The position numbers were made by a program, and so were the translations under genes. A stretch of DNA of 64,000 bases from Owenweeksia sp963758205 (lineage in GTDB: Bacteria > Bacteroidota > Bacteroidia > Flavobacteriales > Schleiferiaceae): positions 310,001 through 374,000 of the forward strand of contig CAVWUM010000006.1 in the NCBI GenBank assembly GCA_963758205.1. The letters run 5' to 3'. Below the pieces are notes generated by a model. It was given only the letters and a program-made list of their open reading frames with translations, was not told the DNA's origin and did not search any database. Positions 7,584 to 16,720 of the stretch are shown piece after piece. Numbering within the stretch: the first letter of the stretch is position 1; every line of letters begins with the position of its first letter.

Positions 7584-9521
7584 ATGAATTGTAAACAGTA
7601 CCTGATTATAGCCTGTGTTTTTAGCTGCGGATTGTCGCTAAGCGGGCAGTCTTACATTAAGTCCGATTTTCATATACATGCAGATACAGAGCGCCCACAC
7701 AAAAGCAAGTCAAAAACCACTCACCCGGAAGGTGCTGCCAATACTTACGATTACCAATATGCACGTTGCGAATGGGAGATTGACCCTTCCGTGCGTTTTA
7801 TATCAGGCAGCGTAACCACCTACTTCGCTCCGTGTCAGGCGGGTTTCACTAATATCGAATTTGATATGGATTCCACCCTCATGGTGGATTCGATAATTTA
7901 CCGGGGTAATAAAGTAAGCTATACCCGGCCCTCTAATTATATTCTGGATGTAGCGCTTGGCACCAGCCTTCCGGCAAATATTACCGACTCATTAGCCATC
8001 TATTACCATGGAGTGCCCAACAGTAGTGGCTTTGGTGCATTTGAACAAAATTCGCATAATGGTACACCCATCATCTGGACACTCTCTGAACCTTATGGAG
8101 CCCAGGAGTGGTGGCCCACCAAGCAGGACCTTAATGATAAAATTGACTCGCTGGATATATTCGTTACAGTACCGGCCGGCAATAAGGTGGGGAGCAATGG
8201 AAAGCTTATTTCAGAAGTTGCGAGTGGAAACAAAACGAGGGTACACTGGCAGAGCCGATACCCGATGGCCGCTTACCTGGTAGCCATTGCAGTTACCAAC
8301 TATGCAAGTTACTCGCATCAGGCCCAGCTTACCAATGGTTCATTACCTATCCTCAATTATGTATATCCCGAAGACCTGACAATTGCCCAAAACCTTACAC
8401 CGGCTACTACTGAGATAATTGAATTTTTTGATAGCCTTACAATCCCCTATCCCTTTCAAAACGAAAAATATGGCCACGCCCAGTTTGGCTGGGGCGGTGG
8501 TATGGAACATCAAACCATGAGTTTTATGGGGGCTTTTGTTTACCCGCTTATTGCCCATGAGTGTGCCCACCAATGGTTTGGCGATCATATAACCTGTGGT
8601 AGCTGGCAGGACATCTGGCTGAATGAAGGTTTTGCCACCTATTTTGAAGGACTCACTGTTGAACGTTTTCAGGCCAGAGGACTTTGGGATTACTGGAAAA
8701 TACTTAGACGTGATAATATAATTAGGCAACCTGGCGGCTCTGTGTTTTGTGCAGATACCAACGACATCAATAGGATCTTTAGTGGACGCCTGAGTTACGA
8801 TAAAGGTGCTTATTTGCTACACATGTTACGCTGGCAGGTGGGCGATACAGCTTTTTTTGAGGGAATACGAAGTTATTTGAACGACCCTGCATTAGCCGGA
8901 GGATATGCACGCACTGATGATTTTAAAGCACATATAGAAGCCGAGAGCGGACAGAACCTAACCCACTTTTTTAATATGTGGTTTTACGGAGAGGGCTATC
9001 CTACCTACCAGATTTTCTGGAACCAGCTGGGGAATACTGTAAACCTTACGGTGAATCAAACCACCTCTCACCCATCGGTTAGTTTTTACGACATGCCAAT
9101 ACCCGTAAAATTTGAAGGCTGGGGTGTGGATACCACTTTCAGACTTAACCATACTTTTTCAGGGCAAACCTTTAGCCTGAATGTACCCTGGAAAGTAAAT
9201 AAGGTAGAGTTTAACCCGGGACTATGGATTTTGACTGGTACAAACCAGGTAATCAGCTTACGCGAAAATGCTTTAACTGCCGGTATTCTTACTTATCCCA
9301 ATCCGGCTACAGCCGAAATAACTCTGGAAGGCTTTACCCAGGACGATCGACTAAAGGAAATCTCCATTACTGATATGATGGGGCGCCCGGTTTACAAGCA
9401 CAAGGTATCTGAATTCAATTCAAAACTTTTGCTTGATATCTCCTCTCTAAATAAAGGGCTTTACCTCATCAATTTTAGTCTGGAAAGTGGTTTATTCCAA
9501 CAGGAGTTTGTGAAGGAGTAA
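7584..9521 (+). CDS. Secreted M1-family aminopeptidase with T9SS sorting tail
   Basis: Zinc metallopeptidase of the M1 (gluzincin) family, 645 residues. It has a Sec signal peptide (~1-21), an M1 N-terminal beta domain, a substrate motif 'GWGGGMEHQ' in place of GAMEN, and zinc site H325-E326-x-x-H329 with the third ligand E348 18 residues later (NEGFATYFEG). Residues ~565-645 form a type A T9SS C-terminal sorting domain ('TYPNPATAEITLEG', then 'GLYLINFSLESG'). The protein is therefore expected to cross the outer membrane by the Por system and be released or anchored at the surface, where it trims N-terminal residues from peptides. It appears monocistronic. Confidence 0.95.
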   Translation: MNCKQYLIIACVFSCGLSLSGQSYIKSDFHIHADTERPHKSKSKTTHPEGAANTYDYQYARCEWEIDPSVRFISGSVTTYFAPCQAGFTNIEFDMDSTLMVDSIIYRGNKVSYTRPSNYILDVALGTSLPANITDSLAIYYHGVPNSSGFGAFEQNSHNGTPIIWTLSEPYGAQEWWPTKQDLNDKIDSLDIFVTVPAGNKVGSNGKLISEVASGNKTRVHWQSRYPMAAYLVAIAVTNYASYSHQAQLTNGSLPILNYVYPEDLTIAQNLTPATTEIIEFFDSLTIPYPFQNEKYGHAQFGWGGGMEHQTMSFMGAFVYPLIAHECAHQWFGDHITCGSWQDIWLNEGFATYFEGLTVERFQARGLWDYWKILRRDNIIRQPGGSVFCADTNDINRIFSGRLSYDKGAYLLHMLRWQVGDTAFFEGIRSYLNDPALAGGYARTDDFKAHIEAESGQNLTHFFNMWFYGEGYPTYQIFWNQLGNTVNLTVNQTTSHPSVSFYDMPIPVKFEGWGVDTTFRLNHTFSGQTFSLNVPWKVNKVEFNPGLWILTGTNQVISLRENALTAGILTYPNPATAEITLEGFTQDDRLKEISITDMMGRPVYKHKVSEFNSKLLLDISSLNKGLYLINFSLESGLFQQEFVKE

Positions 9522-9711
9522 GAATATCTCTACTTGAAGTTATAAAGCGAGGCTTTACTTATGACATTTCAAGGGCCGCTAATTTCCTTGGACTATCGCT
9601 CAGGATGACCGAGGCAGGTGCTAAACACCCGCCCCAACGCGAGTATGTAGAGGTCATAAATCTGACTGGCGCAAAATATTCATAATTATTCCCAACTTGC
9701 GCCTCCCACTA

Positions 9712-10977
9712 ATGAAGCTGCAAGACTCACAAAAACACGACTACGAACCTTATAAACAAGGTAAAACCTCTGTTGAAGATCACCTGGCTAATTACCCTTC
9801 GGCCAAAAAGGAACCTCAGGACGATACGCGCACCATACTGGTAATAGGGCAACACCGCTACTACAAGCTATTTAGTGCTCAGCTTATACAATGCAAAGTG
9901 GGCAAGGCTAGCCAGTTAAAAAATCCGCTGAATGTGGTAAACCCCATAGACTTTATGTGGAAGGCTGAAAACGCGGAAGAGCTGAAGTTTTATGCCGCTA
10001 GCACTAAGTTTCAAAGCTTTTATGATAGATCACAGGCCGATAAGGAAGCGCTACGGATGCTTTTTAAAAACCCTAAACACTATCCCGTATATGAGCATAA
10101 CCATGATATTTCCGAAAAGGTAAATGTCCGCTCCCTTTCGCCCGCAGGCATTAGCCTGCCAAACGTGGATTTTAAAATTCGCATAGAGCGTACTAAAAAG
10201 CAATATGAGGTATTTGGTGAACTGAGCATTAACGGAATGCCCTGTTTGCTCAGCGAGATTGACGTGAGGCTGCACCAGTTTTTGGTACGGGGAAACCATT
10301 GGTATTTGTGTGAAAATGATGAAATACTAAACACCATAGCCTACTTTAAAAAGTATGATAATAGTTTCAGGCTGAAGGAAAGTGCCTTTGAGGCTTTTCA
10401 GCGGGATGTGCTTACAGAAATGGAAAACCACGTATACATTGACCGCACCTACCTGAAACCCGCTCCTGCATTGGAATCTCATGAAAATGACATAACCATA
10501 AAAAAGCTCATTTACCTTACGGAAGATGGTAACTACATTTCGCTGTTGCCGGTAATGCAATATGGTGTACAGGAGGTGCCGCTACGTGCCAAAACCCAGC
10601 TTTATGGTTTGGATAAACGGGGTGAATCCTATTTTATAAAACGGGATGATGAACTGGAAGATCACTTTATGGCTGTGCTTACCCGCCAGCACCCCCACTT
10701 TCCGGAGCAAATGGAAAATGCCCTGCATTATTATTACCTCCATAAATCTCACTTTATGGATGAAAACTGGTTTTTGAATGCTTTTGAGGAATGGAGGCGA
10801 AATGAGATTGAAGTATTTGGTTTTGGTGAAATCAGCAGCAACAGATTTAATCCTAATAAAGCCAGGGTAAATATTGAGGTTACCAGCGGTCTAAATTGGT
10901 TTAACACCAATGTGGATGTACGATTCGGAAATCAGAAGGGCCTCACTGAAACATCTGCGAAAAGCGGTAAAAAATAA
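9712..10977 (+). CDS. SNF2 helicase N-terminal domain (broken gene, part 1)
   Basis: Residues 1-421 of an SNF2-family helicase-like protein of the ~960-residue type common in this phylum. This part is the poorly characterised N-terminal region that precedes the ATPase core. The natural frame ends at about 10937 in 'VDVRFGNQK'. Beyond that it reads 14 unrelated residues to a stop. Removing one G from the GGG at 10938-10940 gives 'GNQKASLKHLRKAVKNKSRY', the expected continuation. The ATG at 9712 is preferred over the TTG at 9697. With the next two pieces this makes one gene with at least two lesions, so it is either a pseudogene or contains sequence errors. Confidence 0.8.
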   Translation: MKLQDSQKHDYEPYKQGKTSVEDHLANYPSAKKEPQDDTRTILVIGQHRYYKLFSAQLIQCKVGKASQLKNPLNVVNPIDFMWKAENAEELKFYAASTKFQSFYDRSQADKEALRMLFKNPKHYPVYEHNHDISEKVNVRSLSPAGISLPNVDFKIRIERTKKQYEVFGELSINGMPCLLSEIDVRLHQFLVRGNHWYLCENDEILNTIAYFKKYDNSFRLKESAFEAFQRDVLTEMENHVYIDRTYLKPAPALESHENDITIKKLIYLTEDGNYISLLPVMQYGVQEVPLRAKTQLYGLDKRGESYFIKRDDELEDHFMAVLTRQHPHFPEQMENALHYYYLHKSHFMDENWFLNAFEEWRRNEIEVFGFGEISSNRFNPNKARVNIEVTSGLNWFNTNVDVRFGNQKGLTETSAKSGKK

Positions 10978-11197
10978 AAGCAGGTATGTGCCCTTGGATG
11001 ATGGCACCCTCGGTATTATTCCTGAAGAGTGGATGGAGAAGTTTGCGCGCTACTTTGCCGCAGGCCAGTTAAGCAATGAGGAGCTTTTAATACCAAAAAC
11101 TGGCTTTACCCGTATTGAGGAATTGTATGAGGCCGATATGCTGGACGATGCTGTGCATACCGAGATTGAGCATTACCGGGAAAAACTAACTCATTAA
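10910..11197 (+). CDS. SNF2 helicase middle segment (broken gene, part 2)
   Basis: Middle segment of the same helicase gene. The true homology begins at about 10941 ('ASLKHLRKAVKNKS', 'DDGTLGIIPEEWMEKFARYF'); the first residues before that are out of frame. It stops at TAA 11195-11197 after 'HYREKLTH'. The next piece continues in the same frame 15 bases later. Either a point mutation made the stop, or a 1-base deletion near 11195 is balanced by an extra T at 11209. The second reading gives 'KEIK' followed by 'VVKPRAELNATLRPYQ', which fits the expected linker to the ATPase core better. It is not an independent gene. Confidence 0.7.
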   Translation: MWMYDSEIRRASLKHLRKAVKNKSRYVPLDDGTLGIIPEEWMEKFARYFAAGQLSNEELLIPKTGFTRIEELYEADMLDDAVHTEIEHYREKLTH

Positions 11198-11212
11198 AGG
11201 AAATCAAGTGTA

Positions 11213-12625
11213 GTGAAACCACGAGCTGAATTAAATGCAACTCTTCGCCCGTACCAATGGGAAGGACTTAGTTGGCTCAACTTTCTGGATGACTTCAATT
11301 TTGGTGGAGTTTTGGCCGATGATATGGGCCTTGGCAAAACGCTGCAGGTTATTGCTTTTGCGTTGCACTTACGTAAGAAGTATAAGCAGAAAACACATCT
11401 TTTGGTTTTGCCTACATCCCTGGTACATAGCTGGGAAGGTGAACTACAAAAGTTTGCTCCTACTCTTCAGTATCGCATACATCACGGCCCCGACCGCCAA
11501 AAAAACACGGATGGATTTGAGAATTACGATTTGGTTTTTACTACCTACAGCAACCTGGTTACGGATATTGAATTTCTAAGGCAATTTCAATTTGATTACA
11601 TTTTTGCTGATGAATCCCAGAATATTAAAAACACGACATCTCAGCGCTATAAAGCGGCACGTCTGCTACAGGCGAGAAATCGCATAGCCATTACCGGTAC
11701 GCCAATCGAAAACAACACTTTTGACCTGTACGCACAGCTATCATTTGCATGCCCGGGATTATTGGGCAGTAAAACATTTTTCCGCCACACTTATGCTGTT
11801 CCAATTGACAAATTTAAAAAGCGGGACAGCGCTAAAGCGTTACAGGATACGGTTGCTCCTTTTATACTAAGGCGAACCAAAAAAGAAGTAGCCAGCGAAC
11901 TGCCCGATAAAACAGAAATTATTCTGCATTGTGAGATGGGGCCAGAGCAGCGCAGGGTTTATGATGCCTATGAAAAGGAGTTCAGGGAATATATTTCAGC
12001 CCATGACGATGATGAGCTGGAAAAAAGCCCCATGCATGTGCTGCGCGGTATTACCCGCTTACGCCAGATTTGCAATTCGCCACAATTGGTAGGTGAGGAA
12101 AAACTGAATGGTGAGGTACCCGCCAAAATAAGAGTGCTGATGGAACAATTACGGAACATCAGTAAAAACCATAAGGTGCTGGTTTTTTCGCAGTTTGTAA
12201 GTATGCTGGACCTTATTAATTCCGAACTCAAAAAAGCCGCCATCGGCCATGTTACCCTTACGGGAAATACCAAAAACCGTGGTGAAGTTGTAAAACGGTT
12301 TCAGGAAGATGAAGATACAAGGGTGTTCCTCATCAGCTTAAAGGCCGGGGGCACCGGTCTTAACCTTACGGCCGCAGACTACGTATTTCTTGTTGACCCC
12401 TGGTGGAACCCCGCTGTGGAGAACCAGGCGATAGACAGGGTTTACCGTATTGGCCAGGAAAAACATGTGATTGCCGCACGCCTTATTTGCCCGGATACAG
12501 TTGAAGAAAAAATACAACTTTTGCAGGAGGATAAATCGCATTTAGCCAAGAAGCTGATTAGTGCGAATAGTAGTGTTTTTAGATCGCTGGGTAAAGAGGG
12601 GTTGATGGGGTTAACCAAGAAGTAA
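11213..12625 (+). CDS. SNF2-family helicase ATPase core (broken gene, part 3)
   Basis: About 470 residues holding the complete SNF2 ATPase core. Motif I is 'ADDMGLGKTLQV', motif II is DESQ (FADESQNIKN), motif III is 'AITGTPIENN', and the C-terminal helicase half has 'VFSQFVSMLDL', 'LKAGGTGLNLTAAD' and 'DPWWNPAVENQAIDRVYRIGQ'. Such proteins are ATP-driven DNA translocases; the bacterial role (RapA-like remodelling or repair) is not defined for this subfamily. The GTG used as start is only the first NTG after the break. If translated alone it would be an ATPase without its N-terminal domain. Confidence 0.85.
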   Translation: MKPRAELNATLRPYQWEGLSWLNFLDDFNFGGVLADDMGLGKTLQVIAFALHLRKKYKQKTHLLVLPTSLVHSWEGELQKFAPTLQYRIHHGPDRQKNTDGFENYDLVFTTYSNLVTDIEFLRQFQFDYIFADESQNIKNTTSQRYKAARLLQARNRIAITGTPIENNTFDLYAQLSFACPGLLGSKTFFRHTYAVPIDKFKKRDSAKALQDTVAPFILRRTKKEVASELPDKTEIILHCEMGPEQRRVYDAYEKEFREYISAHDDDELEKSPMHVLRGITRLRQICNSPQLVGEEKLNGEVPAKIRVLMEQLRNISKNHKVLVFSQFVSMLDLINSELKKAAIGHVTLTGNTKNRGEVVKRFQEDEDTRVFLISLKAGGTGLNLTAADYVFLVDPWWNPAVENQAIDRVYRIGQEKHVIAARLICPDTVEEKIQLLQEDKSHLAKKLISANSSVFRSLGKEGLMGLTKK

Positions 12626-12670
12626 ACGCTAAATGATTTAGATTTAAATATCTTACCCAACTCAATAATA

Positions 12671-13111
12671 ATGACACGTCAAGAACGATTACAGTATTGC
12701 TCTATTTGCACACAACGCAAATTAGATTTTAAAAAAGGATTGGTTTGCACTTTGACCAATGACTATGCAACCTTTGAAGATAGCTGTGCTGATTATAAAG
12801 AAGATCTTAAAGAAAAGGAAATTGTACTGAAAAAGAGATTGGAAGCAGCCGGTCATGAAAAATCAGGAACCTCCACTGATTACAAAAAGAATAAAGAATA
12901 TGGAGCTATACTATTTTTTGTGGGTGTGGCTATTATGCTGATTACAATGGCGCAGTCAGTCACATTTGGAGGTGCGATAATCCCAACCGGACTTATCTTG
13001 TTCGGAGCACGAAAGTACATGAAAGGTGAGGAACAGGAGAAACTCATTTCTCAAATGATGACTTCGGAAGAGGAAAACACTTCAGAAAAAGAGGTACCTA
13101 GAACACCTTAG
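12671..13111 (+). CDS. Cys-rich N-terminus, two-helix membrane protein
   Basis: 146 residues of unknown function. The N-terminus carries a probable metal-binding pattern of spaced cysteines (YCSICTQRKLDFKKGLVC, then a Cys ~17 residues later in 'EDSCADY'). A charged linker and two hydrophobic helices follow (~residues 76-95 and 98-114), then an acidic tail. Similar small proteins with a CxxC head and membrane tail are common in Flavobacteriia and remain unnamed. The gene converges with the next one and the two overlap by 14 bp. Confidence 0.8.
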   Translation: MTRQERLQYCSICTQRKLDFKKGLVCTLTNDYATFEDSCADYKEDLKEKEIVLKKRLEAAGHEKSGTSTDYKKNKEYGAILFFVGVAIMLITMAQSVTFGGAIIPTGLILFGARKYMKGEEQEKLISQMMTSEEENTSEKEVPRTP

Positions 13112-13907
13112 TAAACCCAATAGATGGGATAAAAACATTCACCCTCTCCTCTACCACATTGTTCAGGTTTATTTTGGTATTGATGTAAGTGGCTTTAAGA
13201 ATAAAGTCAAGGCCATTGGCAAACCTGATTCCGGTTCCCAAAGCCAGGTAAATACCACTACCTACTGTGGTAGTAGGTGTAGCCTGCTGATTGAGAACAT
13301 TGGTATAGAGAGGCAGTGAATAGGTTCTTTCGGCAATTTGCATTTTATTTTCCTTCACTTTTACAAAGTTCAGGTCAAGGCCGGCCTCAGATAATACAAA
13401 TACGTTGTTGTCAAAAACAAACTCCTTACCCACTCCCAGGCCTATATGAGATCGTGATTCCTTTCCACTGATTTGAGCTTCCTCGAGATAAGGATCCAGC
13501 GTTTGTGGATTACCCTGACTTGGACGATCTACAATCAGTGTAAAAATACTTGCGGCTGTAAGGTTAACAGAATGGAACCTTAACGATATATTCCAGTTTT
13601 TACCAAAGAGGTAACTGGCCTGTAATTCAAAAGAAGCCGCATTGTTATAGCGCATATCCTGTGCATATTCCGCCAACTCAAAGTTATAACCTCCAAGTGT
13701 TTCCCGTATCTGGTTTTCAATCTGGGGGATGTTGATGTAGTTCAGTAATCGATTATTATCGCTGGCATTGTAATATACCGCTGTAGCATCTCCCGGAATG
13801 TAGTATCCCGCAAATATGCCTACTCTGAAATTTGAAGAATCCCTATCAACCTGGGCTGTAATGCTAATCGGAACAATTAATGTAATCAGGTAAAGTATTT
13901 TCTTCAT
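13098..13907 (-). CDS. Outer-membrane beta-barrel protein, unknown function
   Basis: About 269 residues with a signal peptide (MKKILYLITLIVPISITAQ) and alternating beta-strand pattern with aromatic belts ending in 'VNVFIPSIGFTKVF'. The final aromatic residue is typical of OmpW/OprF-like barrels. The ATG at 13907 is chosen because it begins the signal peptide; a longer reading to 13973 adds no sensible sequence. The exact family is not recognised. It overlaps the stop of the convergent upstream gene by 14 bp. Confidence 0.8.
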   Translation of the reverse strand: MKKILYLITLIVPISITAQVDRDSSNFRVGIFAGYYIPGDATAVYYNASDNNRLLNYINIPQIENQIRETLGGYNFELAEYAQDMRYNNAASFELQASYLFGKNWNISLRFHSVNLTAASIFTLIVDRPSQGNPQTLDPYLEEAQISGKESRSHIGLGVGKEFVFDNNVFVLSEAGLDLNFVKVKENKMQIAERTYSLPLYTNVLNQQATPTTTVGSGIYLALGTGIRFANGLDFILKATYINTKINLNNVVEERVNVFIPSIGFTKVF

Positions 13908-14033
13908 TTTGCCATGATTTATTTTACGACCATCCAAATTTGTTGGGCTAAAATAGTGGGTTAATTTTACCATTGAGCCGTTTTGCCCAAATGAGGAACA
14001 TCAGGCCCAACGGTTAAATCTTATTACTAAAAA

Positions 14034-14429
14034 ATGTCAGAACTAAAATTCCATACCCGCAAATGGGTTAAGCCCGAAGATCTGAATCCTAATAACACTC
14101 TTTTTGGCGGAAGCCTGCTGCGCTGGATTGACGAGGAGGCTGTAATTTATGCTATTGTTCAACTGGAGAACCCTAAGGTGGTTACCAAGTACATTTCTGA
14201 AATCAACTTTATAAGTGCGCCTGTGCAGGGTGATATTATTGAGTTGGGTATAGTGGCCACTGAATTTGGGAGAACCTCAATTACTATGCGCTGCGAGGTG
14301 CGAAACAAACTTACCCACGCTCCTATTCTATCTATAGAAAAACTGGTGTTTGTAAACCTCGGGGCTGACGACAAACCTTCACCGCACGGAAAAACTGAAA
14401 TTACTTATGTAAAGGACAGACTGGATTAA
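14034..14429 (+). CDS. Acyl-CoA thioesterase, hotdog fold (YciA/BFIT type)
   Basis: 131-residue single hotdog-domain thioesterase that hydrolyses acyl-CoA to free acid and CoA in the cytoplasm. The signature is 'NPNNTLFGGSLLRWIDEEA' (~residues 18-36), with the catalytic Asp in 'WIDEEA' and the helix typical of the YciA/ACOT family. 'TKYISEINFISAPVQGD' matches the following strand region. It stands alone between oppositely oriented genes and is followed at once by a terminator. Confidence 0.9.
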   Translation: MSELKFHTRKWVKPEDLNPNNTLFGGSLLRWIDEEAVIYAIVQLENPKVVTKYISEINFISAPVQGDIIELGIVATEFGRTSITMRCEVRNKLTHAPILSIEKLVFVNLGADDKPSPHGKTEITYVKDRLD

Positions 14430-14430
14430 A

Positions 14431-14462
14431 AAAAGCCGAACCACAGTAGTGATCCGGCTTTT
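14431..14462. terminator. Terminator between convergent genes
   Basis: AAAAGCCG (14431-14438) pairs with CGGCTTTT (14455-14462), loop 16 bases, A-run on one side and T-run on the other. It can end the thioesterase transcript and, on the other strand, the lipoprotein transcript ending at 14483. Confidence 0.75.
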
Positions 14463-14482
14463 GCGTTCTACATATTTCTTAC

Positions 14483-15301
14483 TTAAAAACCAAAGAACTG
14501 GCGCGCCAGTGTAATTTCGGTTTCCCCTTTTTTGATTTTTATACGGGCCAGGTTTTCGCAGCCATCAGCCTTTATAAAATCTATACTTCCAGTGGTTTGG
14601 GCTGAGGCCGTATCAATAAAAAAGTCCATTTCAACCAAACCTTCCAGCAACCTGTATTGGCAGGTATTATCAATTACCATTGGTTCTTTTAAAGAACTGG
14701 TAAGCGTATTATTAAGCTGCTTACCTGTGGCCATGCCCTTTATCTTATAAACATCATCGGCAGTGGTGGAGGTTTTAAACCCGTTCATCCAAACGATAGT
14801 TTTACTTCCATCCAGCTCAAAAGAATCAACCACAGCAAGTCTTGACGCATTTAACCTCAGGCTATCAGAACCAAAGTTTTCAAGACCTAAAATTCCCATA
14901 ACAGCAAAGTTGTCAATAACATAATTTGAAAGGTCAACGGCCAATACACCACCTGCCTGGCGGTAGTCGTTAGTTTCGGTTATAGTAATGGTACCGGAGC
15001 GTGTACGTCCATCCTGCCCTATTACACCCGGCCTGAAATCCACCAAAATAGTATTTGCGGTACGGGTAACTACAGCCCCGAAAACGCTTGAGCTATCAGT
15101 TGCTCTTAATACCGAATCACGCATAGTGTTATCTACTATACGATAGATGTTGGATAAAGCAGCTTCTGCCTCCATGTATTTGTCGCTCATGGCTGCTTCT
15201 GCTTCACTAAAACTGGCTAGTGTATCTTCATCGCAGCTTGTAAAAGCAATTGCGGTAAGGGCTAAAAATAAGGCGAGGTAATTTTTCTTAAAGTGTCTCA
15301 T
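14483..15301 (-). CDS. Lipoprotein of unknown function (third gene of DUF5723 module A)
   Basis: 272 residues with lipobox 'AFTSC' (Cys ~23). The N-terminal part is helical (ASFSEAEAAMSDKYMEAEAAL); the rest is beta-rich with 'RSGTITITETNDYRQ'. Two later Cys residues (NTCQYRLLEG and DGCENLARIKI) could form a disulfide. No family is recognised. Its ATG overlaps the stop of the DUF5723 gene by 4 bases (ATGA type), so translation is probably coupled. It is most likely an envelope partner of the barrel protein; this is inference from context. Confidence 0.8.
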   Translation of the reverse strand: MRHFKKNYLALFLALTAIAFTSCDEDTLASFSEAEAAMSDKYMEAEAALSNIYRIVDNTMRDSVLRATDSSSVFGAVVTRTANTILVDFRPGVIGQDGRTRSGTITITETNDYRQAGGVLAVDLSNYVIDNFAVMGILGLENFGSDSLRLNASRLAVVDSFELDGSKTIVWMNGFKTSTTADDVYKIKGMATGKQLNNTLTSSLKEPMVIDNTCQYRLLEGLVEMDFFIDTASAQTTGSIDFIKADGCENLARIKIKKGETEITLARQFFGF

Positions 15302-16716
15302 ATCAGTTGTTTTGAGTTTAGGTTATTATATTTAGAGGTTTGGGATTCTGTATTTTCTTTTGATTCCCGTTTGTTTTTCTTCCTTTCTTTTCGAGCCGAC
15401 TTATCTTTTTTATCAAATAAAGTAATGTTTAAACCTGCTCTTACATTAGTGGATTGCAGTTGATCGTATAACATAAGGTGAAGAACATTATCACTAAGCA
15501 CATACAGCTGTGCCGGCCCAAGTTTAAGCATAAGCCCTGCACCCACATTATTAAAAGTACCATTTATTACGGAGTAGCTAAGGCTCAGTTGTACACCACG
15601 AATCAATTTACCTTGATAATTGGCACTGAAATCATTGTACAACTGGTTTTCCCAAATACGGCCATGGTATAGCAGTCCAAACGTATGGCGTTCGCTAAGG
15701 TGGTAATTGGCACCTAAAAAAACCCTTGAACTTAGAGATTTTGAATAGCTGTTTCCATCTATCTCCTCAAATTCAAAAGCATTTTCAAGGCTATCGGTTA
15801 TTTCTTCAAAATCCTGAATAGGGTTTGTATCACTCAGGTCAGCATTTAATCCATCATACACAAATGACCCGTTGCTGGTATAATCCCGGGTATTGCTTTT
15901 CCATTTTATCATGCCCAGGTCAATTACGCTGGCACTAAAATTCCATTTTTCATTAAGATCATAACTGGCACCTACATCTACACCAAAACCATAGTTATTG
16001 GAGAAAAAGGAGCTGCCATAACTAAATCCATCAGCTGCATCAAAAAAGCCTGAAATACCGGCTGAGCGGATTAATACATCCGTTTCCACCAGCAGACTTG
16101 ATGAATCTGTTGTGATAACCTGGGCTCTCATACGATCAACATGCGTATTGGCCTGCCCGATAATAAACTTTAATCTGCCTCCAAGTCGTAACTTTTCATT
16201 TACATCGCGCTGAAAACCGAGGTAATAATTGGTGCGCACCAGTGATTCAAAATTAAATCCACCCACATCAAGGTTTCGGTATTCTGCCGGTGCGTTACCA
16301 AACCATATAAGCTTTAACAGATCAACTGGATAAGACATTCTGTAATCAATAGATTGAGTTGCACCCAAAGTTACAAAGCCTTTAAAGGCCCTGAATCCAA
16401 CACCCAAAAGATCTGTTGACTGATTAACCAATATCTGGCTTTTGCCATCCAGAGACAGTATGATATTATCAATGTTGTTGTTTACTTCTGTTCCCTTTTC
16501 AAGTAAATCAATTAATGGAAAGCCGCTGTTATGATAATGTAAGTGAACACCCGAAATAGCAGGCAGGCCAACCCAAACACGAGTTTGCTGTTTAAGGGCC
16601 GGATTTACATGTAAGCTTTGAGCTACTGAATTAAAGTTATATAACATTAAATCAGATTGAGCATTGAGGCTAAAGCTGATAATCGCCAGTAGTATAGTTG
16701 TTCTTAATGCCTTCAT
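15298..16716 (-). CDS. DUF5723 family outer-membrane barrel (module A)
   Basis: 472 residues, signal peptide (~1-19, ending SLNAQ), then 'LMLYNFNSVAQSLHVNPAL', the typical start of DUF5723/PorV-like barrels that are predicted to span the outer membrane. A lysine/arginine-rich tail (KKDKSARKERKKNKRES) at the C-terminus is unusual for a barrel end and should lie in the periplasm. It sits in a tight three-gene operon: 4 bp after the large lipoprotein and overlapping the next lipoprotein. A second copy of the family lies at 20475. The molecular role of the family is not known to me. Confidence 0.85.
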   Translation of the reverse strand: MKALRTTILLAIISFSLNAQSDLMLYNFNSVAQSLHVNPALKQQTRVWVGLPAISGVHLHYHNSGFPLIDLLEKGTEVNNNIDNIILSLDGKSQILVNQSTDLLGVGFRAFKGFVTLGATQSIDYRMSYPVDLLKLIWFGNAPAEYRNLDVGGFNFESLVRTNYYLGFQRDVNEKLRLGGRLKFIIGQANTHVDRMRAQVITTDSSSLLVETDVLIRSAGISGFFDAADGFSYGSSFFSNNYGFGVDVGASYDLNEKWNFSASVIDLGMIKWKSNTRDYTSNGSFVYDGLNADLSDTNPIQDFEEITDSLENAFEFEEIDGNSYSKSLSSRVFLGANYHLSERHTFGLLYHGRIWENQLYNDFSANYQGKLIRGVQLSLSYSVINGTFNNVGAGLMLKLGPAQLYVLSDNVLHLMLYDQLQSTNVRAGLNITLFDKKDKSARKERKKNKRESKENTESQTSKYNNLNSKQLI

Positions 16717-16720
16717 CTTA

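Noticed and set aside
8343..8729. 128-codon open frame antisense to the M1 aminopeptidase
   Set aside because: Lies wholly within the opposite strand of the conserved catalytic region; composition is a mirror of the real gene and no family is recognisable.
9543..9557. Short hairpin TAAAGC-GAG-GCTTTA after the aminopeptidase gene
   Set aside because: Only 6 bp with a 3-base loop and no T-run; not enough for a terminator call.
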